Shown piece after piece: positions 34,515 to 45,237 of a stretch of DNA of 64,000 bases. The DNA comes from Castanea sativa (Eukaryota; Streptophyta; Magnoliopsida; Fagales; Fagaceae): contig NC_134017.1 of NCBI RefSeq assembly GCF_040712315.1, positions 49,907,636 through 49,971,635 on the forward strand, given 5' to 3'. Under the pieces are notes generated by a model that saw only the letters and a list, made by a program, of their open reading frames with translations, was not told the DNA's origin and searched no databases. Both the position numbers and the translations under genes were made by a program. The first letter of the stretch is position 1. Each line of letters begins with the position of its first letter.

Positions 34515-35660
34515 TTAATGCCACGCCTCATTTGCATCCATGATACCCTCTATGGAATTCTTCTTGTGCCTAGCAGAAGCTTTTGCATGAAAAAAACTTG
34601 TGTTTCTATCCCTTGATTGGAGCCAGTTGAGCCTTGACTGTTGCCTCCACATGTCAGCCTCTTTGTCCAGCCAGCAATTTAGTTCAACTCGAGTTCTTTT
34701 CAGCTCTTGGTTGATCTTCGAGGATGGAGGTTGGAGTTTAACCCATTCAAACCTTTTTTGCACCTCGGACACCCTCCTTCCAACGTGCGCAAACTCCGTC
34801 TTATTCCATGCTTCCAATCTGGCCCAACACTTTTCTAAGCAACTCCCTAGCATGCTACCTGAGCTTGTTAACTTCCCCTCCTCCCATGCCTTCTTTACCA
34901 CCTCTTCACACCTTTGGTATCTCAACCACATCGCTTCAAATCTGAAAGTTTTCCTGGCCTTTTTATTCCTCTGTTTTTGCACCATTTGAAGGGCCAAAGG
35001 CGAGTGGTCTGAAACAGAGGACGTAAGATGAAAAAGTTTGGCCTTAGGGAAGATATTAATCCACCTCGGGGTTGCCATTGCTCTGTCCAACCGCTCCTGA
35101 ATCTGCATCCCATCCTCACATTGGTAGATCCACGTAAATTTTGGGCCAATGAAGCCCAAATCTCGTAGACCACAGTAGTTAATGGCTTCAATAAAATTCT
35201 TCATCTGCTGCCTTGGTCTATCACTGCCCCCCTCCTCTGAAGCGCCCGTAATTTCGTTAAAATCACCAATTGTAAGCCATGGTAGTGTTGAGGTTCCTTT
35301 TAGGTGTTTAAGTTTTGCCCAAGATTCCGATCGTTCTGCTGTATCTGGATTGCCATAAAACCTCATGAGATGCCACCACCCTATACCTGCTCCACCATCC
35401 ACTAAAGCGTCAACATGAGATTGAGAGTAAGTCTGGACCTCCACAGTTACTCCTTCCTTCCAAAGTAGAGCTAGCCCACCACTCTTGCCTTCACTTGGTA
35501 CAATCAAGCCATGTTTCATATTACATTTATCCTTGATATTGTTCATCCACTCTCTGTTTGACTTCGTCTCCATGAGAAAGACAATAATGAGATCTTCATT
35601 ATTAATCACCTTTTCCAAGGCTTTAACTGACCAGAGGTTCCCAAGCCCCGACAGTTCCAA
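34515..35660 (-). pseudogene. LINE ORF2 endonuclease and linker
   Basis: 381 residues of an apurinic-type endonuclease (endonuclease/exonuclease/phosphatase fold). Visible motifs are FLMETKSN (metal-binding glutamate), WLTIGDFNEI (the DFN aspartate and asparagine) and SDHSPL (catalytic aspartate-histidine near residue 220). In live LINEs it nicks target DNA to prime reverse transcription. The linker that follows is rich in arginine and tryptophan (RLNWLQSRDRNTSFFHAKAS). Open for the whole domain, though the start at 35660 is internal. Confidence 0.85.
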
Positions 35661-35670
35661 CTTATAAGAC

Positions 35671-37283
35671 TCATTGTTCTCGGCGGAGCTGCTTAGCAGC
35701 CTTCGCCAATCCCAAATGTGTCGCCATAAGAATATTTAAGTTTTTAGTTTCCTCGTCCAACCTCAGCTTCTTTCCCATGCACGTATTCTCAGAAATACCA
35801 TCACATTTTCTCTTTGGGCCACCTTTTGTCTCTATTAATTCCATCCTATCCTGAATTTTTGGGTCCTTATAAAGCCTAGTCCAACTTCCAAGTTTTGGGC
35901 TTTCCTTAGTTTCCCCTTTAGTTTCTCCATTTCCTATAGCCGGCCCATGTTGGTGTTTAACATTAATTTTACCTTTCCCAGTACTACTTTTAGGCCCAAA
36001 TTTATTTTCTTTTCCTTCCTTAGACTTATCTACCCAGCCCAATTCAAATTTAACTTCCATGGGGAGCATCCTAGAACTTTGAGTTGTCAACTTGTCTTCT
36101 TCCTTTTAGAACTTTGAGTTGTCAACTTGTCTTCTTCCTTTTTCTAACTCTGTATGGGAAATCCCAAATCTTTAGTTATGCTTCCGTTATTCCCGAAATG
36201 TAGATCCTTACCAATCATAGTCAACGATGACTCTGAATTACAAGCTTTTGAATTCAAAAAAATCGGCTTCGTATTGATTGCCTCATCAATGTCCCTAATC
36301 ATTGCCTCAAAATCCGGGATTTTGTTTTGTGGGCCAACCATGTCAGTTCCATGCATGTGTCCATCTTCCATCTGATCGCCGTCATTGCTCGCCTCTTCCA
36401 TTGTCATCAGCTTCTCAGGATTGATATCAAGCTCATCAGTGACACTTGAGTGAGCAACCCTAGCCAAATTGAAGACAACTCTAGTGCTATCCGCTGTACC
36501 CGTGGTGAATTCCGATGAGTGCTCAGGCCGTCAAAACCTTCACTTGGACTATCGTTTTCCTTGCCGAATTAAACTGAGGAGCTCTGAGCCACGGACCGTA
36601 TTGTTGCTCCTCTCTCGAAAGCTCACCTTTGCTACTGAGCCACACAACACACTCTTTATCGTCATGTGAGAGGTGACTGCACCAGTAACAAATATTAGGT
36701 AGACGTTCGTACATAAACGACACCCACCCTTCTCTTTCGTGATCCCATGTAATCATTCTTCCCCTGCACAGTGGTTTTGTAACGTCTACTGCTACACGAA
36801 CCTGCATGAAGTTACCACCTTTCATCTCCGCTTCATCCCTCGGCTTTGTGATGATGCCCAAAGTTTCTCCAAGGCTGACCGCGGTGTCCACCGTCATCAA
36901 GGAGAAGGGCATATTATGAATCTGAACCTAGAAATTTGTTTTTATCAAAATTGAGTTCTTGGACCGGAACAGAGCCATCAAACCTTTGCAAAACTACCAA
37001 GTGTCTATCAAAGACCCATGGTTCCCCTTGAAGGATCTTCTCTACATCGGTCTCCAACTCAAACGCTATGAAGAGGATCTTCGGGCTAACCTCTAAACTT
37101 TTGCTTTGTACGCCATATTGGTCTAAACGTCCTTGCTACAGCCTCTACGTTGATTGATCTCCGGGTGAAAAATTTCGCAACAAGCACATGTTCTAATGTC
37201 TTTTTGTCCTTTGACAGATCACACCTTCTTCCCTCCTCTTCGAACAAAGATAACTTCTTCCACCGCAATGCCAAATCTTCCAT
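35671..37283 (-). pseudogene. LINE ORF1 (DUF4283-type, CCHC knuckle), broken
   Basis: Begins MEDLALRWKKLSL at 37283 like plant LINE ORF1 proteins (DUF4283), whose role is RNA binding in the ribonucleoprotein. It continues to a zinc knuckle CYWCSHLSHDDKEC (36665-36706), which fits C-x2-C-x4-H-x4-C. A TAG replaces a tryptophan codon just before VQIHNMPFSL (about 36926), and further stops separate 36523 from 36467. A 35-bp tandem duplication (36072-36106 and 36107-36141) then breaks the frame between the two C-terminal pieces. Confidence 0.8.
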
Positions 37284-37627
37284 ACCACACCAAGGTTGGT
37301 CACCACACTACCCCCACACTATCCACCAGACAAAACAGAGCCCTCCTAATAATATTAATTACTAGAGGGAACGACACGCCCTTCTCACTGAGAAGGGAGA
37401 ACTATGCTACAGAGAGTGGAGAAGGAACACCAACTCGCCTTGTTGAGAACTTATTGTAGTATATATAGATTAGAAAAACTCTTTTATGAATTTACTAACT
37501 GTTTGTTTTTTTCATCATTTTAATTGGTATTCTATCGTTTGCTTACGTTTTTATTTTTATTTTTTATGAATTACCTTTTTTTGTTTACACCTTTTCCCTT
37601 CCTAATTCTCTCTTCTTTTCACTTCAG

Positions 37628-38003
37628 GCCATCGTTTTACAACAAAAAGGAAATTTGATGGAGTCGGTAGATCTAGAATTGTGTTTAGAGTTCAATAAGG
37701 AAGAGGTACCTAGAATGATTAAAGTAGCTTTATTATGCACTAATCCATCACCAGCGCTTAGGCCAACTATGACTTCTGTAGTGAGCATGCTTGAAGGAAA
37801 AACAGCTGTTGATGAATTGGCTTGGGATCCAAGTATTTATGGTCATGAATGGAGTTTTGGGGCCTTCAGAGACCAATTTGGTAAGAACCCACGACCAAGC
37901 TCAATGGAAATTCAGCCTAATTCAGTCATCAAATGCAACATGGAACAACTCTTCTTCTACATCAGCCCAGGATCTCTATTCCATTAATCTTGACTCTAGG
38001 TAA
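37628..38003 (+). pseudogene. Orphan last exon of a receptor-kinase duplicate
   Basis: Starts after a good acceptor (CACTTCAG) with AIVLQQKGNLMESVD, paralogous to the last exon of the intact gene at 56206. It encodes the end of the kinase domain ([19 protein letters not shown], conserved arginine kept) and the C-terminal tail. A frameshift near 37911 moves the tail into the next frame; the original frame ends at 37987, the homologous one at 38003. No upstream exon is present in the window. The 3' flank (to about 38180) is also paralogous to 56745-56945, so the duplication extended past the gene. Confidence 0.85.
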
Positions 38004-38307
38004 TATATATAAGCAACCAAGCCTCCAGTTTATGAGACAAGCACTGTGCAAGTTTAATGATAAGAAACTATGAGCTTTGTGGGTTTACTTCCAAGATAAT
38101 ACTTTGAATGGACAAATATTTTATTTAAGATGAAGCTAAAGGTTTTTTCTAAATTTGTTCCCTCTTGATGATTGAAAACTTTACATTAGACAATATGGTC
38201 TAAAACTAATTACAATTAGGTTCACTTGGTTGAAGATATTGAAAAGTAGGAGGATAGAAAATGGAGAAGAGATGAAATAGTGGAAAATAGAAGAGATGTT
38301 AGTTTTT

Positions 38308-38879
38308 GTCTTGTGGTGTTTGGTTGAGGGTAGAAAAATGGAGGGATGTAAAACTTTTTTTTTTGGTTGAAAAGAGAAATGAGAGGATGAAAAATATAGT
38401 TTGTTTAAATTTACTCTCATGCCCCTATTAAATAAAAAATAAAAAATTAGCAAAAAAATGATAAACCAAAAAAACAAAAAAATTAAAAAAAACAAATGAA
38501 CATACAAAATTAAAAAATCAGGATAAAAAGTACCAGAAAAAGAAAAAATCCAAAGAAGAAAACTGAAGAAAAAATAATGAAACAAATGGGTATCAGAAAA
38601 GGACAAAGAAAAAAGAGAGATAGAGAGAAGAAAGAAGAAAATGACAAAATTCAAACATGTGCTTTTTGGTCTATGCATATAGGAATAATAGTTTCGTGTT
38701 TACTTTCCAATTTTCTCTTTGATTTGGAAAAAAAATATGGTGAGTTTGAGGAGAAAAAACTCAAGCTCTACCAGTTTTATCTCCTAAAATTATTCCAATC
38801 AAACACCCGAAAAAATCATTTTTTCTACTTTTCTCCTGCCCTTTTCCATTTCCCTAAAATCACCACAACCAAACAGGTC
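38308..38879. mobile_element. MITE-like element with GTTTGGTTG inverted ends
   Basis: The left part reads GGTGTTTGGTTGAGGGTAG...AATGGAGGG. The reverse complement of the right part reads CCTGTTTGGTTGTGGTGATTTTAGGGAAATGG. These form imperfect inverted repeats around a purine-rich core with no gene. The true edges may lie tens of bases outside; no target duplication was identified. Confidence 0.4.
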
Positions 38880-38945
38880 TTTAGTGAGAAGGATAAAGTT
38901 TCACAATAACATAGGGATGATTCAATTAATAGTGGTGCTTACAAA

Positions 38946-39672
38946 TAGGGGTGTCCAACTCAACCGGTGGCTCGACCCACCCGGTAAACCCGACCGGACT
39001 GGGGCCAACCGCTGGCTGACTCGACTACTCCAGTAGTCAACGGCAAGTCTTTTTCTCTAGAATTCGATCAAGTCAGTTTGGTCTCGGATCTACTCCCCAA
39101 AACCCAAAGAAACCCGAACCGACGGAGATACATAGCATTTTTCGGCAAGATTTTTTAGATCCGGCGAGATCTCAACTAGATCTGTGAAATCTCCACCGGA
39201 TTTGGCGAGATCTCGTCGTTTACGCTCAGATCTAGCTACAATCTAATGGGTTTTGCTCAAATAAGGCTTAGATCCGGTGAAAATATGGTGGGTTTTGCTT
39301 AAATCCGGCGAAACTTCGATGAGTTTTGCTCAAATCTGACGATGATTTGGTATTTTTTTGCTCAGATCTTGTGATTTTTGCACAAATCCAGTGACGATTT
39401 GATTTTGTTTTTTCTTTTTTTGCTTAGATTTAGTGAGTTTTGCACAAATACGACGAAGATTCAGCGAAAAATACAGATCGTCGCCAAAAGGAACCTTCGG
39501 CAGCATCTTCGTCGGCTTCGACCGATCCGACTGCTTATCAAATAAATTCGATTTGTCCAAACCCATTGGTTTTTGTGGTCAGCGGTAGGTTTTCTCGCCG
39601 GAAATATGATGTCATCGGGTCGATTACAGGTTAGGCACAAACTCGACACAGACTGACCTGTGGACACTCTTA
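38946..39672. mobile_element. Non-autonomous hAT element 1 (727 bp, 8-bp target duplication)
   Basis: Terminal inverted repeats TAGGGGTGTCCA and TGGACACTCTTA (10 of 12 matches), flanked on both sides by CTTACAAA (38938-38945 and 39673-39680). An 8-bp duplication and a TAGGG start are characteristic of the hAT superfamily. Internal sequence is GC-richer than the surroundings and full of GATC(C/T)GGYGA(G/A) words. It has no transposase, so it would have moved with a transposase from elsewhere. Same family as 58769-59516. Confidence 0.85.
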
Positions 39673-40995
39673 CTTACAAATCCTAAATACACCATAAAAC
39701 CATATTTCATAATTTACAAATACAGAAACTATGGTTTTATATTCTACTTCCAGCAAAAAGAGAAAACCACGAATCAAAAGAAAATGTCTAATAGTTTGCA
39801 ATTGTTTTCAGCCTATTATGACAGCCTAGAATAGGATTACAAAAGTGATACAATATTTGACTAGTTATAATTCCTATGACAAGTCTGGTTTGCCATATAG
39901 CCGCCATTACGATATAATTCAAGCCAATTCATTGAGGTGGCCATAGAAATTTTTTTGTTGTAAGTATATATATATATATATATTTGCGAGTCAGATGGTC
40001 CTATCCTATTACCACCCTAACTTAGCCACCCCTACCGACTCAATTAGAGATTGAGATCTCGTGCAGTTACTCAAAACTTCTAATTCAAGGGCTGATATTA
40101 AAATGATTTTTCAACTTTTTAATTTCAGCCATTAGTTCACTATTGAATAAGGCTATTGCATCAGATCTAAATCCACTCAACTACCTATTGTAAAAATTGA
40201 AAAAAACTAAAAAAATAAAAAATAAACCCACATAATCGTAATTTAAAGACTTTTACGGATTATATACTTATATGTAAAGATTAAGGTTTTAAAACTCAAA
40301 TCATTCAAAGAAAAATTGACTAAAATAATGGTTATTTAATAATTATTTAAAATATAAACAAATATATTAAATTAGTAAAAATAGAAAAATTGACTAAAAT
40401 AATCTAAATAAATACATTTTTAAATGCATTTTTATATCACTACTTTTATTATAATGTTTCAAAATCCAACTTGATAGTAAATAATAATAATAATGATAAA
40501 TAAAAACCAAAAACGTCAAAACTTAAATAACAATTGTATATCATATATTAATATTCAAGTTGGGAAGGGGCCCAAGACTCAATATATGGTCAGAAACTTT
40601 CACCCACATTTTTGTCATTTTTCAAGGCTCTGTCATGTCACACATGCCAAGCTCACCAAACTAAAAAGCGAAGGTAAAGTTTGAAACAAATCATTTACTT
40701 AAACTGAAGGCAGGACCGCAGGAGACTATGAAGAACGAAAGAAGAAGCAGGGAAGAAACAAAGAAGAAGAAGAAGCAGAGCAACCTTGTGTCGTCTTCAA
40801 TGGGTTAGGTGTTTTTTTTTTGAAGAGCTTGGCCTGAGCAGCAAGACACGCTATCTGTTTTCTTGGCACTCTGTTTTCTTTTTCTCTCTCGCAATTTGTT
40901 TTTGTATTTTTTATTTTCAAATTCTTTATGGACTGAGATCTATTTTTCGGCCAAATATAGTAAAAAAATGGAGCTGTGCGAACCTCTAAAACCGG
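39673..40995. other. AT-rich spacer upstream of the receptor-kinase gene
   Basis: No gene supported. It holds a short TA run near 39968-39982 and a purine-rich (GAA-type) stretch at about 40735-40780. Part may belong to the distal promoter of the gene at 41667. Confidence 0.5.
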
Positions 40996-41152
40996 CCACG
41001 GTTCTCAGAACCGTACGGTTTGACTGCAGTTTAAGCGGTTTTATGCATTTTTCACACAAAGAAGTTCATAGTTCTAAAAGAACCGAAATGATGAAGGGTT
41101 CACAGTTAACTAGGTCGGGCCATACGGTCTAATCCGAGTCTGAGAACCTTGG
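40996..41152. mobile_element. Small MITE-like element (157 bp)
   Basis: Ends CCACGGTTCTCAGAACC and, as reverse complement, CCAAGGTTCTCAGACTCGG form an inverted repeat with 13 of the first 14 positions matching. The interior repeats the ACGGTT theme. No convincing target duplication was seen. It lies about 515 bp upstream of the receptor-kinase start codon. Confidence 0.45.
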
Positions 41153-41579
41153 TAAAGATCATCCATCAGTTTGACATAAATTTATTTCGCTTATTTATTT
41201 ATTTTTAAAAAATTTAGTTAAAGTATACTTAAAATTAAAAAAACGATATTTAAAAAATCAGTATTATATAAACAAATTTTTTTTTTTTTAGAAACATATT
41301 AACAAGCAAGTTAAACGTTAAATGAAAAAGCACATGACAAGCCTAAAAAAAGGATTGACAAATGGATGGGACATTAAAAAGCCAACAATAAATTTCGTGA
41401 CAAGGCTTTTTTATTAAAAGTTAGCTTTTTGTTGGTTTTGTAATATGAAGAAATCTCATTTGTCTTAGAAATGGGACATGATCCTTAACTATTGAAGATT
41501 CGAAAGCAAAAACAAAAATTATTGAATGTTAAGGGCCCCACTTTTTAAATTGTAGGGGTCCATTAACATTTAGCAAGAC

Positions 41580-41600
41580 TATCTATATATATATATGGTA
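41580..41600 (+). promoter_or_regulatory. Candidate TATA box of the receptor-kinase gene
   Basis: A CTATCTATATATATATA stretch lies about 70-85 bp before the ATG at 41667. This is a plausible core promoter for a short leader. A TA microsatellite could also look like this, so the call is tentative. Confidence 0.4.
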
Positions 41601-41666
41601 TATCAGACTTTCTGCACTTTTTGCAAGCAGAGCTCGTGGAAAAGCTAGTCGGCAGAGCAAACAATA

Positions 41667-42159
41667 ATGGCAAGACTTGTTCTTCCTTACATCAGCTTTA
41701 TGGTGTTCTTGTTATTTACGTGCATGGCAGCACAACCTGGAACAGGCCAGAAAACTGATAATGATGAAGGTCAGGACATTCTTTGCTTTGTTTTCTATCT
41801 ATATAATATTTCTGTATATTTTTACTTCATATATAGGATCAAATCTGTTATTTCAAATTGGACATCTATACATTCAGCTGTGTTCAACAAAAATCGTCAA
41901 CATTAGGAGCTAGGTGTAGGCGAAAACAGTATATTGTTGATATCCAATATATTGCTCGCATTGATTATTGTTATTTGATTACTTTATCAGTTTAAGTTCT
42001 ATATAGATGTATCATGTGTGTCCGTGTGTGTTTGTTTCTTTAAAAATAAAATAAAATAAAATAAAATCTATAAGGGAGCTTAAAAAACCTCTAATAATTT
42101 TCTGTCGCATCAATTTTTTTTTTTTGAGAAAAGTTAAACAGCGCACAATTTTAATCTAA

Positions 42160-42233
<74 letters not shown>

Positions 42234-45180
42234 CTTACAAACCCAACGAAATTTGGTTGGCCAGGGAATTGGTCATGGATATGAGAAAGACAGCTATATG
42301 GGAAAAAATATATATAAATGAAATATATGGACCTTTGTCTATTTCAAACATGATATATCATCCTCAGCCACATGTTTCCTTCTGGGATTAAGACTCCAGA
42401 GATGCAATCATTTTTCAATGATTGAGAGTATCAGGGTTTAATTTTAATTTTTAATTTTTCAACTTTTCTCACCCAAGGTTAAGATTGAAAATTAAAATTT
42501 TTAATTCTCAATCTCACTCTCTTTTGCACTAGCTTAACTATAGAACGTGTTATTAAAATAAAGAAAGCTTAACTATAGAACGGGAACGGGATTCAAATCT
42601 TTCCTTCATTACCAACTTCGGTATGGACGGTGATTGATTTGTCTTCATACATGCTGCATGTGTGATTTTACTTTTGCATGTTTTTCAAATCTTTTGGGGA
42701 TAAGAGTATTCACATTTGGGATGTTAAAAAAATTAGAATTTAGGATGTATTTAATATTTGAGAAAAAGTTAGTTTATTTTATTTTTAGCTTATTTTTCTC
42801 TTAAAGTGGGTTCTGTTGCACTATTAAGTGGGCCATATTGCTCCAAAAGTTAAATTTTAGCCTTTTTTTTTCCTACATACTCTCAGCAAAAAATTTTCAA
42901 TTTTAGCAAAATAAGCGTTTCCTAAAAGGACCCTCTATTAGCACCTCAAAATGCTACTTTATTTATTTTAACACATCACTTAACAGTACACCCTACATCT
43001 CATCTTCTTTTAACATACAAGTATACAACCCAATAAAAATTCATTTTCCTATAATCCATGATACCACCAAAATCATTGACAACCTATAGCAACCATTGAA
43101 ACCACCATGATCACCCACTAGTTCACATCACCTATTCGCCGTCGAAACCCAAAACCACCATGATCCACCAACACCCAATCAAAAGCTTATTGTAATTAAC
43201 CCAACCAAAAACGCACTAGTAGATCACCCATAGCTGACAACAACACTATTAGCACCCAACCAAAATTCACCATGATCAACCTAACCAAAAACCCAAACCA
43301 AACTCAATCAACCATAGTGATCAAAAACCCAGATCAACACTGCATCATACTCTATCCTAATCTAAGTGTATATATGTGTGGAGCTCTCTTCTAGAGATTT
43401 GAACCTTTGCTCCTCACACCCTACAAGTGCTTATAATTGTAGAGTGACCATCGCGCCAAGAAAATAATATTCCAAAATTGAAACTTCTTTTTATAAAACT
43501 AACTTTTAACTCTCCTATTGTAATCAAGGAAAATATTCTTATATGTAACCTTGAAATCATAACATATTATCACAATATTTTCTAACTAATGTGTTGAATT
43601 TTATAATTCTCTAACAATGTTATATACTTTTTAAAGTCTTTTGCAATCAACCCATATTTTGATACATCAAAATGAAATCTAAGAGAGAAAGAATAAATAT
43701 TGGTACTTTTAAGCTAATCAAAAAAATATAAAATAAAAACTCGTGCATCATTTTTAGAAAGTCAAGGCCTACATAGAATATTTTAAAATTTTCAAATATA
43801 TGATCACATTGTAGATATATACTTCTATGTTAATTTATTTTTAATTTTACTTTTTAAGTATTCAGGTAATTTGTGTGAATATTATATATATATATATATG
43901 AATCTTTGAAGTTTGAACTTCATAAGAGAATGAATTTATATTGATTATTTACATTTTTTTACTTGTTAGAAATATCTATTTATAGTGAGCTTAAATTATG
44001 AATGAATAGCTTAAGCATATACTAACTCTAAACTAGGCATGAAAAAATCAACTGAAACCAAGCATGGGAAAACAAATTATAGGTTACATTTATCTTATAT
44101 TTACTATTTTAATATTTTTTCCATTTAATAAATTAAGTCATTTTTTTCTTATACTAATGATAAAATTTAGATTTAATTTTGTCCTCAATATTATGTTTTA
44201 ATCTTGCTTCCCTAAATAGCTAAATTAAAAACTCCAAAAGGTATTAAGTGAGATTCAAGCCTCTCAACTTATCATGTTAAAATGAAGGCATTAACAACCT
44301 CAGTGCCACCTCATTAGCCCAACTATATTAGTACTTTACATAGATAGATTGGGTACCCATAGTCAATTGGCCCAATGAAAGATCCCAATTGCTTATTCAA
44401 TTTCTCATAGCTCAAAATAAAATGTGGGAGAAGAAAAGACCTTGAGAAAACTTTGAAGATTTTATCTTAATTCTTTGAATTTGCTTGAGGCGGCTCATTT
44501 CTTATTCATTAATGAGGCATTACAATTTGATTTTTTTCCATTTCTTAAAATTTTTAATGCGCATCTCAAAGTACAAGTTTTATGGTGATAAGTATTTATG
44601 GTTCTAATTTGATTCCACAAGTTAAATTACTTTTTTGTCCACCCATAACAACTAATAGTAACCTAACATTTAAGATTTATTGCGAAAATGTTGTGGATAT
44701 AACATTTTTAAGTTAAACTTTAATTAAGATTTTCATGATCATTATATTACATTATTTGAATTTATTACTTGTTAGTTAAGGAATTTGAATGCTATTGACT
44801 ATGTTAAATCTAAAGCCAACAAAAAAGGTAAAAGGTTAAAAGGAAATTGATTAAGTTTGATTCATCCTGCAGTGAAAGCCCTTGGTGAAATAGCTGAACA
44901 ATTGGGAAAGAAAGACTGGAATACCAGAGTGGACCCATGCAAAGATAACCCAATTTGGTTAACGCCAAAATTGGATTCGAAGCCACTATACAACAATTCT
45001 CTCATTTGCAATTGCTCCTACCCTGATAGTGTATGCCACGTCGTTGCATTGTAAGTAAAAGTTAAACTTTTATTTTGCTAATCAACCAAAAGAACAAACT
45101 GCATAGTGTGAAAATTTCCTCCTTGTTAGATGGAAGAAGTGGCAGCTGGTTTAGCTTAGTAGGGTTTACCCTAGCTTCTT

Positions 45181-45237
<57 letters not shown>

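Larger units (their letters stand above)
33954..37455 (-). mobile_element. L1-type LINE, 3'-truncated (minus strand)
   Basis: Minus strand: 5' leader (about 37455-37284), ORF1 remnant (37283-35671), ORF2 endonuclease (35660-34515) and the beginning of the reverse transcriptase (34502-34101, with KALGPDGMPLLFFQQFW and YRPISLCNMVYKI). It stops at 33954 against the Copia LTR. The palm-domain FADD motif, the RT C terminus and the poly(A) tail are absent. It lies antisense in the last intron of the broken receptor-kinase duplicate. Confidence 0.85.

Noticed and set aside
38181..38909. 165-residue minus-strand frame rich in phenylalanine and serine as a membrane protein
   Set aside because: It is the translation of the purine-rich MITE-like element, giving low-complexity F/S/L peptides; no real membrane-protein signature or start context.
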